A stretch of DNA of 64,000 bases from Flavobacterium haoranii (GTDB lineage: Bacteria; Bacteroidota; Bacteroidia; Flavobacteriales; Flavobacteriaceae): NCBI RefSeq assembly GCF_009363055.1, contig NZ_CP045292.1:62001-126000 (forward strand). The letters are read 5' to 3'. Positions 30,191 to 38,777 of this stretch are shown here, in pieces; the stretch's first letter is position 1, and each line of letters opens with the position of its first letter. The notes below the pieces were generated by a model. It worked only from the letters and a program-made list of their open reading frames with translations, was not told the DNA's origin and did not search any database. The translations under genes were made by a program, and so were the position numbers.

Positions 30191-30393
30191 CTTTTGACAA
30201 TACATTTTATTTACTGCCAAAGCTTAACAAATATTCTATTTGCAAGGATTTCGAATTTTCCTAGTAACCATAAATGAAATAAAATGTATTTTACTCATAA
30301 ACAAACTGATAACTTGGTTAATAAATCAAATTGTATCAATTCAAACCATTAGGAATTATTTTATAATTTGCTAATTCTTAAATTTATTAAACA

Positions 30394-31812
30394 ATGATTA
30401 AAGTCTATTTAGATTGGAATATTATGTCAGGAATGAAAAACAATCATTTTCCTGAGCTAAATAGCATAATAACAAATAAAGAAAAATTTCTGTTACTATA
30501 CTCTACTTCCCACATTGGTGATATTTTTGCAAGTATAAAAAATCATAGTGAAGAAGAGCAAAGAATAATTAGAGAGGATTTAGATTATATTACTTTTTTA
30601 ACTGATGATTTGTGTTTAGTAAATAATTCTAAAGAAGTTACATTAAGCAAATATGAACCAGGTGAATTACTTGATGACAGAATTAGAGAAGCACCAATGT
30701 TTCAAAATTTCAGCATTGATAGTTTGTTTAGTTCCGTTGAAGAAAATGATCCAATGTTTGGATTAGTAAATTCTATGAAAAATATGATTTCTTAAATACC
30801 ATTAAACCTTGCATTTAAAGAAGCTTTTGAAAACCCTGAAAGTGCAGCAATGCTGAACAAAATGTTTCCAGGATTAAAAGAAGACCAAACAATGAATGGT
30901 TTCTTTAAAAGTTTTGGTCAAATGTTTCACAATATGAATGAAACAGAAGACTACAAAGATTTAAGAAATATGGTTCAACAAATTGGAGTAAACAGCGGTC
31001 ACTTCAACGAAAATAAAAATCCTTTTGATATTATTGAAAATGCTTACAAGAAATTTGGAATAGAACATTTTGATGTTAATCAATATTTTGATAAAACTAA
31101 AAATGCTCCAGAATGGTTTAACGACATTACCAATGAATATGTTATGTTAGATATGCATGGTTTCAAAGCTGACAAAGTAAAGGTAACTGACAAGGAAAAA
31201 AATACTTTTAAGAATACAACCGAAGATGCTTCTCATTCAGCATTTGCATCAAGATGCGAATTTTACATTACTAATGATGATAAAAATTATCACAAAGCAA
31301 AAGCAGTATTTCAAAAATTAGGTATTTATACTATTGTTTTAAAACCGAGTGAATTCATTCAATACTATAACTTATTTCTTAATGTAAAAAGTTTTGATGA
31401 CCACTTTATAAGTATAAATGAAGAATTGAAAAGAATAGAAAATTTTCAAGAACAAAAATATGAAAGTGGAGAAAGTTTTGGCTGGGTAAATTATACTGAT
31501 CAGTATTTTTTTAATTTCTTCAATAAAATTCTAATCCCAAATTCAGAAGTCAATTATGCTTTATTTATATTAGGTAAAGAAAATCCGTCAAGGAGTTATA
31601 TTATTAGTCACCGGGAAATTGAAGCAATGTTAAAATTGTTTGCCGATAAATTAGGTTCCGATATAAATGGGAAATCATATTTTGAACTAGGTGAAATAAA
31701 TAGTAATGAAAATTGGCCAGGGAGAACTTGGGAAACCAATATTGGTCAGATTACAATTAAAAGATTAAATGGATGGTTTCAAATGTATTTTTACCCAATT
31801 GAGAAAAATTAA
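30394..31812 (+). pseudogene. PIN-like domain protein interrupted by an in-frame stop
   Basis: One continuous frame of 473 codons has a TAA at 30793-30795. Before it (133 aa): KVYLDWNIMSG, a PIN-type first acidic motif. After it (next Met at 30850, 320 aa): DASHSAFASRCEFYITNDDKNYHKA (about residues 280-305), which matches the second and third acidic clusters of PIN-like ribonucleases, then FQKLGIYTIVLKPSEF. No base loss is needed to join the parts; the codons between stop and Met stay in frame. It is probably a nuclease toxin or defence effector, inactivated by nonsense mutation or sequence error. Confidence 0.6.
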
Positions 31813-31826
31813 ATCGAAATTTCAAA

Positions 31827-32471
31827 ATGGAGCACACAATAAAACTATTCTTAAAATTAGGTAGCGAGAAAAACATTTTTGATTTATTCGAAAATGGAAC
31901 AATCTATATGAATACAATTGAATATTTTCGCAAAGTTGAAGATGAAGAGTTGAGAGGCGATAGATACGAAGGAGTTTCAAGAGTAATTAATTCTTTGCCG
32001 GGCACTTTCAAAATACCAGGAATTGACAGAGAATTTAATTATGTTAAAGTTCATTTAAGAGAAAGTCATAAAGAAGTATTAGGTAATATTTATTCGTTAT
32101 ATGCAATATCTTCAAAAGGATTTCCAAATCCATTAGATTTTGAGTTTGATAAAAGAAATTTGCGTTTTGGGACACATGGAGTAATGATTAAAGATTTACC
32201 TCTTTTTTTTAATAAAATAGAAAATGAACTCAAAAAGAACAATTTAAAATTCAGTCATGGTTTTGTAGATTACTATGATAAAGAAGAAGTTTCTAGAGAA
32301 ATAACATTATTTGAAAAACCTCTTGAATTTGAATACCAAAAAGAATTCCGTTTTTACATAGAAAATGACGAAATTAAACCAATAAAAATTCAAATAGGTA
32401 GCATGAAAAATTATGCTGAAATATTCAAAATTGAAGACATCTTAGAATTGAAGTTAGAAATAAAAAAATAG
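31827..32471 (+). CDS. Unknown protein next to the PIN-like gene (possible DUF2971-like)
   Basis: 214 aa soluble protein. The N-terminal block FENGTIYMNTIEYFRKVEDEELRGDRYEGVS resembles, loosely, the opening of DUF2971-like proteins found in defence loci (a short strand, an aromatic pair, then a charged loop). The rest is alpha/beta with an acidic, Phe-rich C-terminus. It begins 14 bp after the PIN-like gene, so the two are probably cotranscribed. Function not established. Confidence 0.55.
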   Translation: MEHTIKLFLKLGSEKNIFDLFENGTIYMNTIEYFRKVEDEELRGDRYEGVSRVINSLPGTFKIPGIDREFNYVKVHLRESHKEVLGNIYSLYAISSKGFPNPLDFEFDKRNLRFGTHGVMIKDLPLFFNKIENELKKNNLKFSHGFVDYYDKEEVSREITLFEKPLEFEYQKEFRFYIENDEIKPIKIQIGSMKNYAEIFKIEDILELKLEIKK

Positions 32472-32552
32472 TTTTTAGGTAACAAATAGTATTCTTACAT
32501 TTGAAAAAATAAACTAAATAGTATATTAAATAATCATAAAATACACTTAAAA

Positions 32553-33119
32553 GTGTATTTTTGTTTGCAAACTAATAATAAAGTGAATATATTTGCTCTA
32601 GAAATATGGGATGATGAAGCTGCCAAATGCACTTTTTACACCGTAAAATATGATGAAGCCGAGACAAATGAAACGGATTTATTCTTTGAAAAATATGATG
32701 CAATAGCAGAATATAAAGAAGCAAATCAAGAATTGTTGTCTTTTGTATTGCTATCAATTGGTAATGATCACGGAGCAATAGATGAATTATTCAATAGAGA
32801 TGAAAACGAAGTTAAGGGATTACCTGTCCAAGGTAAAAGAACAATCGAAAATATTACTTACCACTTTCCGGAATTTCCATTAAGATTATACGCCTTAAAA
32901 ATCACAAACAACATAGTTATACTTTTCAATGGAGGTATCAAAGATGGTCCAACAAATCAAAAAAGTTCATTGCATTTAGAATGGAGAGCAGCATGTGAAT
33001 TCGCAAAACGAATTAATGAAGCTTTACAAGATGGAACAATTATTGTTAATGAAAAAATAGAAAACTTACTAATTATGATGGTTCAGATGAAATCATCCTC
33101 TAAAAATCCAAAACAATGA
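32553..33119 (+). CDS. Toxin of a toxin-antitoxin-chaperone locus (RelE/HigB-like)
   Basis: 188 aa; ATG 32553 or GTG 32583 could start it. The first part is a strand/helix region (IFALEIWDDEAAKCTFYTVKYDE). The block ITYHFPEFPLRLYALKITNNIVILFNGGIK (about 100-130) matches the RelE-fold pattern of an Arg-Leu-Tyr-Ala strand followed by a second hydrophobic strand ending in Gly-Gly-Ile-Lys. The stop overlaps the start of an Xre antitoxin by 4 bp. Probably an mRNA-cleaving or ribosome-targeting toxin; the class call rests on these motifs and context. Confidence 0.65.
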   Translation: MYFCLQTNNKVNIFALEIWDDEAAKCTFYTVKYDEAETNETDLFFEKYDAIAEYKEANQELLSFVLLSIGNDHGAIDELFNRDENEVKGLPVQGKRTIENITYHFPEFPLRLYALKITNNIVILFNGGIKDGPTNQKSSLHLEWRAACEFAKRINEALQDGTIIVNEKIENLLIMMVQMKSSSKNPKQ

Positions 33120-33508
33120 GAAGCAAAGTAGCACAAAGAATTTTAGCAGAAACACCGGAAGAAACAAAAATCTTCGCAAGATTGTATGCTGATATCGTGG
33201 TTCGAGTAAATCAATTGTTAAAAGCAAAAGGATTTAGCCAAAAAGATTTAGCAGATAAACTTGAAAAAAGACCTTCTGAAGTTAATAAATGGTTGGTAGG
33301 AGAACATAATTTTACATTACGTTCTTTAGCTAAACTTGAAGCAGAACTTGGGGAGTCAATTATTAATGTTCCACAAAGAAAACCAATGGGAACATCTGGA
33401 TATGTAACCGTTTACAGAAATAATGCTATAAATACTGATGTAGCATATACTAATTCGTGGAAAAAATCTAAATCTAACAATAAAACAGCATTAGCCAATG
33501 TCAGCTAA
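33116..33508 (+). CDS. Xre-type antitoxin with C-terminal extension
   Basis: 130 aa. Helical lead (1-35), an Xre helix-turn-helix at about 36-85 (GFSQKDLADKLEKRPSEVNKWLVGEHNFTLRSLAKLEAELG), then a ~40 residue tail (about 92-130, GYVTVYRNNAINTDVAYTNSW) beyond the usual antitoxin length. In known toxin-antitoxin-chaperone systems such a tail is the chaperone addiction segment. It is translationally coupled to the toxin (ATGA) and overlaps the next gene by 11 bp. It should neutralise the toxin and repress the operon. Confidence 0.85.
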   Translation: MRSKVAQRILAETPEETKIFARLYADIVVRVNQLLKAKGFSQKDLADKLEKRPSEVNKWLVGEHNFTLRSLAKLEAELGESIINVPQRKPMGTSGYVTVYRNNAINTDVAYTNSWKKSKSNNKTALANVS

Positions 33509-33947
33509 TTTATTACAACCTGAAAAAATTGAAATTGTTGATTTTAAAATCATTAAAGGGCAAATTCATAGCCCATTTGATTTTGAAGAAGAAAAAGTTC
33601 AAGGACACAATTTCAATGTAAATTTTGAATTAGGTTTTAATATTCCTGATAAATTAATAAAAGCTGATTTTTCAGTAAATGTTGAAACTAAAAGTGAAAA
33701 AGAAAATGAAGGTGATGAAGAAGCTATAGGCTCATTTAGTTTTGTTTATGTTTATTATATAGATAATATTGAAGAATTAACAAAGCTAGAAGAAGACAAT
33801 ACAGTAACAATAAGTCCTGCATTAGGAAATGCTTTAGCTGCAATTACATATTCAACTTCAAGAGGAATATTAATGACTCGTTTTCAAGGTACAGCTTTAA
33901 GTAATTTTATATTACCTATTATTAATCCAAATAAGTTAATAGAATAA
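33498..33947 (+). CDS. SecB-like chaperone of a toxin-antitoxin-chaperone locus
   Basis: 149 aa. N-terminal strands (IEIVDFKIIKGQIHSPFDFEEEKVQGHNFNVNFELGF) and an acidic loop are followed by ALGNALAAITYSTSRGILMTRFQGTALSNFILPIINPNKLIE. This end matches the SecB fold pattern of a long helix with Tyr-Ser-Thr-Ser-Arg-Gly, then a conserved Pro near the last helix. The overlap with the antitoxin gene shows one operon. By analogy to Rv1957, it would bind the antitoxin tail so that it folds and escapes degradation. Confidence 0.72.
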   Translation: MSANLLQPEKIEIVDFKIIKGQIHSPFDFEEEKVQGHNFNVNFELGFNIPDKLIKADFSVNVETKSEKENEGDEEAIGSFSFVYVYYIDNIEELTKLEEDNTVTISPALGNALAAITYSTSRGILMTRFQGTALSNFILPIINPNKLIE

Positions 33948-34033
33948 TATTTTGTTTTTCAAAGAGTATATTTTGTCCCATTTATAGTAAATATTTGGGG
34001 CATTTTTTTTAACCAAATAATTCGAAAATGTAA

Positions 34034-34267
34034 AATTTCGAAAAGTGGGTAGAAAAGTGGGTAGAAATCCTAACGGAAAGTAGAGTTGATATTCTAAAAA
34101 TTATTCATAAAAACAGTAAAATCACCATTCGTGAGCTATCAGAGAACATTGGCTTAAGCCTTTCTGCTATTGACAAAAACTTACTTTTCTTAAAAGATTT
34201 AGGCATACTAAAAAGAATGAAAGGTGCTAATGGTGGATACTGGGTTATTCATTTTAAATTACCATAA
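34034..34267 (+). pseudogene. Fragment of a winged-helix regulator C-terminus
   Basis: 77 codons without an upstream start (TAA at 34031). The product WVEILTESRVDILKIIHKN then ITIRELSENIGLSLSAIDKNLLFLKDLGILKRMKGANGGYWVI is the winged-helix tail common to AlbA_2/AAA_4-type regulators. KWVEKWVE is a tandem duplication at the left end. It is a remnant of a larger gene lost at this junction. Confidence 0.55.
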
Positions 34268-34269
34268 GT

Positions 34270-35720
34270 GGGTAGAAAAGGTTAAAATAAATAAATTAAA
34301 ATCTCTTTCCAATTGCCACTCCTTCCCAACGCTCCTAAAAAAATTACTGTCATGGTTTTTGTCCCAACGCACATCAAGCACTTTGTCTGTTGGCTAAAAC
34401 GTTTTGTTTAAAAAGAAAAATCCAATAAGCCATCAGTCAAAGAGCTTGCCCAACGCTCAAAACAAAAACACGTTCGCTACGCAACTCATGCCAGTAATTT
34501 TTTCTCCCAAGCTTAGTTACATAATGTGGCATTATAATCCCTTCGGGCAAGGGACAAGCCATTATAATAACATTATGTAAAAAAGCCGCTCGTCCAACGC
34601 TCTTGCCAGTGGCTCCAGGACAACATTTTTTGCAGCTTCCATCGCATCACCCAGCTACAAAAAACACAGTCCTTCGCCACTGCCTTTAACAACGTTCTCT
34701 ATTTCATAGGAATATTTTCTGTTATTATCGATTTTAAGAACGTTCACCGTAACTGTTTTTATTAGCTTTATGGTTAAATAGGAAGTATTTGCATTGCTTT
34801 TGTAAGTAATAAAATGGCTTTGAAATTCAGTTAATTTGCCTATGGTAAAAGCCTTTTTATTACCCACAAAACCAAAATTTCCAGTAAGAGTATCATTTTT
34901 TATTTGCCAGTAAATAAACAGTTATTGCTCCAACGGAAAAGCTGATGCTATAACATTTTTTTTAAGATAATCTTATGCAAACTGAATACTGCGACTGCCA
35001 ACTGTATCTCAGGTATCAGCTTTTCCACTAAAGCAATCAGAAACATCACAGTAAGCAAATAAAAAATAATACCCTTACTTGCGCTACTGCCACATCGCAC
35101 TCGGTATTTTAATGCATTGTTTTTTGAAGATGCTTCCCGTTTTCATAAGACACTTTTCTTTTAACTGAACACTGCGACTATCAACTGATTTCTAGGCATC
35201 CTCAAAAATCAAATCCAAGAAAGAGTATCAAATTCTTTGACCGAATAAATAGCTTTATTATTTTCTGATTAGGTTAATTAATCCATCCAAAGAATTTGAT
35301 ACCCTTTCCAAAGACGTCTATCTTTCAAATCAACACTCATTTCATTAGCTACAATCCGATTAAACAAGAACATTCCGATTGGATATTTCAAAAAAATAAA
35401 GTAAAAAAGGAAGCAAAAATAAGTTTTAGGTATTCAAAAAAGCAAGTTCAAGCCCTTCGGGTTTCCGAAAAAATCTCCACCCAAAAAGTTTCAAAACACA
35501 TTTCTATTCTGCTTAACCATTTCCGATTTCAATCACGTATCGGGTAGTATTTTTTCTGAAAAACTTGCTTTTTTGAAACCTTTCACTTGGACGAATGGCT
35601 TTCTTTTTTTCTTTTTTTCTTTTGAAAAATTTTAATGGGCGAAGCGTAGCGAGGCACATATGCATTTCAATAGGAAATCTGCGAAAAACTGAAAATCTAA
35701 TCAATTTTAAAGTCTAATGT
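34270..35720. other. 1.45-kb region without convincing genes; repeated CCCAACGCTC motif
   Basis: Short frames here look random. The motif (G/T)CCAACGC occurs at about 34325, 34362, 34449 and 34588; on the other strand it reads GAGCGTTGGGC, like the right end (GTTRRRY) of integron attC sites. A strong hairpin lies at 34517-34580. From about 35540 to 35720 only poly-T/A runs and a GGGCGAAGCGTAGCGAGGC stretch are seen. It may hold an origin or recombination site; no function can be assigned. Confidence 0.5.
34517..34580. repeat. Nested inverted repeat hairpin
   Basis: TTACATAATG (34517-34526) pairs with CATTATGTAA (34571-34580); inside it, ATTATAAT (34531-34538) pairs with ATTATAAT (34561-34568), and the centre contains CCCTT/AAGGG. 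The arms are perfect, giving a cruciform-capable structure of 64 bases in a gene-free region, a candidate oriT, ori or recombination site. Confidence 0.65.
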
Positions 35721-35721
35721 T

Positions 35722-36147
35722 ATGCAGAATTTTATCATTAAAACCCACCAAAAAGACACGATTTACTCGAAACCTCATTTATTCATACTTAACAAAGGAA
35801 TGAACAGCGGAAAGCCGAAAAAAGAGTCATTTACGAACTGTTTTGTAATCATATTTGATTTAGAACAGGATTGTGAAAATCTTTATTTTGTTGCTTATAG
35901 TTTATGGAAAACTAACTTTTGGCATCAACATTTGGTTGGTTCCGTAATTCCATTTTTACGTCTTAACGATTTTAAAAAGGAGTTTTTTATAAAGTCTAAA
36001 GTTATGATGGATGAACACGAAACTCACATTAAACACGTTGCAGCTCTCAAACTTTTGGAGCAAAAAGAAAATCAATTTCACGATAACATCAACCTTATCA
36101 ATGATATGCGAAGAGTTATTTTATATCGTTATTGTAATACTAAATAA
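35722..36147 (+). CDS. DUF6943-like protein
   Basis: 141 aa soluble protein that I match from memory to DUF6943, common on flavobacterial mobile elements. Features: N-terminal IIKTHQKDTIYSKPHLFILNKGMNSGKP, an aromatic core (FVAYSLWKTNFWHQHLVGSVIPFLRLNDFKKEF) and a helical tail (FHDNINLINDMRRVI). Function unknown. A strong terminator overlaps the stop codon. It stands alone, with 1.4 kb of non-coding DNA before it. Confidence 0.7.
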   Translation: MQNFIIKTHQKDTIYSKPHLFILNKGMNSGKPKKESFTNCFVIIFDLEQDCENLYFVAYSLWKTNFWHQHLVGSVIPFLRLNDFKKEFFIKSKVMMDEHETHIKHVAALKLLEQKENQFHDNINLINDMRRVILYRYCNTK

Positions 36148-36167
36148 CCCAGCAGTGCTGGGTTATT
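36143..36167 (+). terminator. Strong terminator after DUF6943 gene
   Basis: Perfect 12-bp inverted repeat AATAACCCAGCA / TGCTGGGTTATT with a one-base centre, followed by TTCTT. It covers the stop of the gene at 35722. Confidence 0.8.
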
Positions 36168-36174
36168 TTCTTGT

Positions 36175-36264
36175 GGACAGTCAGGGATCGAACCTGAGAA
36201 GTTAAGTGCAATATGTTCGTTCTTAGCTTTAAATCGATTAGACTTTTTTACTTTTGGTCTGTCC
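36175..36264 (-). other. tRNA-like 3' end remnant
   Basis: On the minus strand a perfect 5-bp T-stem/loop (TCAGG-TTCGATC-CCTGA, 36181-36197) is followed by CTGTCC, which pairs with GGACAG 84 bases upstream. A D-arm and clear anticodon arm are missing, so it is not a working tRNA. It may be a relic att site of an older integration, or the 3' end of a tRNA/tmRNA picked up by a mobile element. Confidence 0.3.
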
Positions 36265-36468
36265 GCGTTAACTCCAATCCACCTTTTCAAAAAAATTCCA
36301 ATGTCATTCATATCTTCTAGATTTTTAATATAGTTATAAACTGTTATTCCACCCAGTGTAAACTGGAAAAATGTTGCTGGAGGACATCTAAAAAGAGTAA
36401 CCGATAAAAAACTAAGGATTACTAGTATTCATAAATTAGTTAATTCAAATATAATTAATAAATAAAAA

Positions 36469-36494
36469 AAGTCAAGTCTTTTTAGACCTGACTT
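36469..36494 (-). terminator. Terminator of the minus-strand cassette
   Basis: 11-bp stem AAGTCAAGTCT / AGACCTGACTT with one mismatch. On the minus strand it is followed by a run of T (A7 on the plus strand at 36464-36470). It closes the gene group 38078 to 36537. Confidence 0.8.
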
Positions 36495-36536
36495 TCGTTT
36501 TGTTTAACCCAAAGGTCACCACAACAAGGGCTAAAC

Positions 36537-36713
36537 TTATTTTTTGTGCTTCTTATTCAGGCTTTTAAGTACTAACGAAATAGTAAAACTGACTACAGCT
36601 CCAATAGTGGCTAAGATAACCGTTTTTGCAATATCTTCAGATTGAATATTGGGTGCAATACTTAAAAATGTACCTCCTGCAGTACCTATTAGCGTGTGAT
36701 TATTCGCTGTCAT
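36537..36713 (-). CDS. Small one-helix membrane protein (holin-like?)
   Basis: 58 aa, start ATG complementary to 36711-36713. N-terminus with small/polar residues (TLIGTAGGTFLS), one clear membrane helix (about 32-50, VILATIGAVVSFTISLVL), and a Lys/His-rich C-terminus. Size and charge layout fit a small holin-like or anchor protein, but no family is recognised. It overlaps the preceding gene by 14 bp, indicating coupling. Confidence 0.6.
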   Translation of the reverse strand: MTANNHTLIGTAGGTFLSIAPNIQSEDIAKTVILATIGAVVSFTISLVLKSLNKKHKK

Positions 36714-36915
36714 TTGGAATTGTCAACTGACTTGCAGCTGTCAAAACACTTCCAGCAACCGCAACATAACCGCCAATGGTTGTAACAACAACTGGCAAAG
36801 CTACTGGAGCTGCTAAAATAGTTCCACCAACTGCCGCTAATACCAAACCAATAGTACGAAGCACTTTAAAAAACTTAGGTGTGGGAGCCGAAACTCTATT
36901 AACTATATTTTTCAT
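36700..36915 (-). CDS. Small Gly/Ala/Val-rich hydrophobic protein
   Basis: 71 aa. Basic N-terminus (MKNIVNRVSAPTPKFFKVLRTIG), then a long hydrophobic Ala/Val/Gly stretch (about 22-62) that could form two membrane helices. Family not recognised. It lies 9 bp after the DUF5675-like gene and overlaps the next small protein, so it belongs to the same four-gene cassette. Confidence 0.65.
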   Translation of the reverse strand: MKNIVNRVSAPTPKFFKVLRTIGLVLAAVGGTILAAPVALPVVVTTIGGYVAVAGSVLTAASQLTIPNDSE

Positions 36916-36924
36916 AATTATAAT

Positions 36925-37320
36925 TTAAGATTGAACAATTAACGTAACACTTTCATGATTATCCAAAGCTTTGTAAACAATGCTTTTAAGCTTCTCAAAA
37001 GCTTTTCTAGACAACAACCCTAATCCTGGTCCAGAAAGTTTAGTAACCGGAGCAATACAGCCTTGTAATTCCTTTTGCGCATTATTAGCAGGATGAAAAA
37101 GAATAAACTTTCTATTCGGAACATCCACTAATTCCAAATGCCATTTGTATTTTGAGCTATATCGCTTTCTAATAAAATATTTCCCTTCCGGAATACAGGA
37201 AACTCTTGTTTCGTTCATCTTCCAAGGCAATTCTATGGTATTGCATATCAATTTGCCTTCACATTCGAGTTTTCCATTAGTTCCTTCAGGGAAATAAGTT
37301 CTAGTTAACCAAATAACCAT
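36925..37320 (-). CDS. DUF5675-like protein
   Basis: 131 aa. The blocks CNTIELPWKMNETRVSCIPEGKYFIRKRYS, FILFHPANNAQKELQGCIAP and LGLLSRKAFEKL fit DUF5675, proteins seen in phages and Bacteroidota mobile elements with a probable peptidoglycan- or lysis-related role; the conserved His-Pro-Ala-Asn and Gly-Cys-Ile residues look like an L,D-transpeptidase-type site, which is inference. The start overlaps the stop of the 252 aa gene by one base. Confidence 0.75.
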   Translation of the reverse strand: MVIWLTRTYFPEGTNGKLECEGKLICNTIELPWKMNETRVSCIPEGKYFIRKRYSSKYKWHLELVDVPNRKFILFHPANNAQKELQGCIAPVTKLSGPGLGLLSRKAFEKLKSIVYKALDNHESVTLIVQS

Positions 37321-38078
37321 TACACGCCACCATCAACTTTAACAATCGATAACGGGTTGAAAGCACCATTTTTCAAAGGGTACATTTGTCCATTAATCTC
37401 TTGGTAAAACTCAATACCTAAAGCCAAAACTAAAGGGTGAGTAGAGTTAGCCGTAACGGCATTACTCAAGTTGATTACAGCTGTAGCTGTTCCATCCCAA
37501 GGCAAAATTGCCGTTTCGGTAGTTTCTACCACATAGGTTTCGTTCGTAAAATCGATTTCAGCTCCTCCAGAAATCACTTTAAAGTGAGTTGTTCCACTTG
37601 GAGCAGCAATCATATTCGCAGGTACAAACGATGGAATAGAAACATCCAATGTTCCCGCAGCTCTATCAATTGCTGAGGTAAATGGAGCAAATAAAGAAGT
37701 ACCTAATTTTCCACGAATATTAAATTCGAAACCTAGTACCAATTCAATTTCTCCATCAATTACATTTCGTAATCCTCTTTCACTCACAGCATCAGCTTGA
37801 ATTACTTTTACCATTGTTTGAGTCAAACGACTCACCATTCTACCATCAGCAGAATTCAAAAGCAATGGTCTTAAAGCGGTGCGCAAAATCTTTCCGGCTT
37901 TTCCAGCTCTACCAAATTCAGAACCGTTTTCACGTGTTCTCTGAAACGCAGGATCACTCGCAATTCTGCTTGCGTCAATTCCACCTTTCTCACGAGCTAA
38001 ATGACCATCTTGCGTTTTGTAAAAGGTAATATCCCCGATAGTACCTTTCAATTTAATTATGCCTTTCTGTCTAGCCAT
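37320..38078 (-). CDS. Conserved 252 aa flavobacterial protein of unknown function
   Basis: The N-terminus ARQKGIIKLKGTIGDITFYK, then Ala-Arg-Glu-Lys-Gly-Gly, followed by a basic helical part (RTALRPLL, MVSRLTQTMVKVI) and a C-terminal beta-rich half (about 115-252, with Thr/Val-rich strands and an Ig-like look). I have seen this protein type repeatedly in flavobacterial genomes, but no function is known to me. It leads the antisense cassette with DUF5675 and two small membrane proteins, which suggests a phage-like structural or exported protein. No signal peptide. Confidence 0.7.
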   Translation of the reverse strand: MARQKGIIKLKGTIGDITFYKTQDGHLAREKGGIDASRIASDPAFQRTRENGSEFGRAGKAGKILRTALRPLLLNSADGRMVSRLTQTMVKVIQADAVSERGLRNVIDGEIELVLGFEFNIRGKLGTSLFAPFTSAIDRAAGTLDVSIPSFVPANMIAAPSGTTHFKVISGGAEIDFTNETYVVETTETAILPWDGTATAVINLSNAVTANSTHPLVLALGIEFYQEINGQMYPLKNGAFNPLSIVKVDGGV

Positions 38079-38344
38079 AACTTCAAAATTTCGTTAAACA
38101 TTCTTTTAAAATCTCCTTCATTCTTTCAATCAGTTGCAACCACATTTCGAATGATTAATACAAAGTTTACAAAGCATTTCTGCAAAGAAAAAGTCATAAG
38201 TGTACCATATGTCCAAAATCGACACAAGTGTCTTAAATGAGCATAAAGGCACAATTAATGAGTATGAAAAATTATAATTAAATTGCAGAAGATTTTCTGC
38301 TCGTCAGAAGTATAGCATCGCTATATCAAAGCTATAGATAAAGT

Positions 38345-38548
38345 ATGAAATTGAAAAATCAGAGGGTGTGCATCTATCCAAAGGACATACAACGTATAAC
38401 AGGCAAGAGTTATCGTCAAAGTACTAGATTGTTGCAAAAGATAAAAAAAGACCTCAATAAGCTCGAAAATGAGTTTCTAACGATTGATGAGTTCTGTACA
38501 TATAGTGGCATAAAATATGAACAAGTAACTCACTTGATTTTTGGTTAA
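38345..38548 (+). CDS. Small helix-turn-helix-like protein at the right end of element 1
   Basis: 67 aa, basic. It contains KDIQRITGKSYRQSTRLLQKIKKDLNKLENEFLTIDEFCTYSGIKYEQV, which fits two short helix-turn-helix-like segments seen in small flavobacterial DNA-binding proteins. It is the last gene before the right att site (230 bp). Possibly a directionality factor or regulator of the neighbouring cassette; not proven. Confidence 0.6.
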   Translation: MKLKNQRVCIYPKDIQRITGKSYRQSTRLLQKIKKDLNKLENEFLTIDEFCTYSGIKYEQVTHLIFG

Positions 38549-38711
38549 AATTGAAAAATACTTCTGACAAATTTTAATCAAAAAAGCACTACTAAGCTTT
38601 AAAATAACTAGTTCAATTTTTAGTCTTGATACTTTAATATTCAAATAATTATGCTTATATTTGAGTACTTTGAATTTAGAATAATAGTAGCCTTATAAAA
38701 GAGGAGTCAGT

Positions 38712-38724
38712 CGAGGAGTCACTT
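38712..38724 (-). other. Putative integrase arm-type site, right end of element 1
   Basis: CGAGGAGTCACTT is the exact reverse complement of 1073-1085. A partial copy GAGGAGTCA sits 12 bp upstream (38701-38709). Lying 54 bp inside the right att repeat, it marks the right end of element 1. Confidence 0.5.
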
Positions 38725-38777
38725 AAACAACATACTTTGTAAAGTGTTGATTTTATTGGTGAATTTTGTAGTAGACA

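Noticed and set aside
34655..34867. Minus-strand frame of 70 codons
   Set aside because: No start context or motif; lies in the region of repeated CCAACGC words.
35296..35547. Open frame of 83 codons in the gene-free region
   Set aside because: Composition is basic and random-looking, no conserved motif or neighbour support, and it overlaps repeat-like DNA.
36129..36311. Minus-strand frame of 60 codons
   Set aside because: Overlaps the terminator at 36143-36167 and the tRNA-like remnant; at most a fragment of a lost gene.
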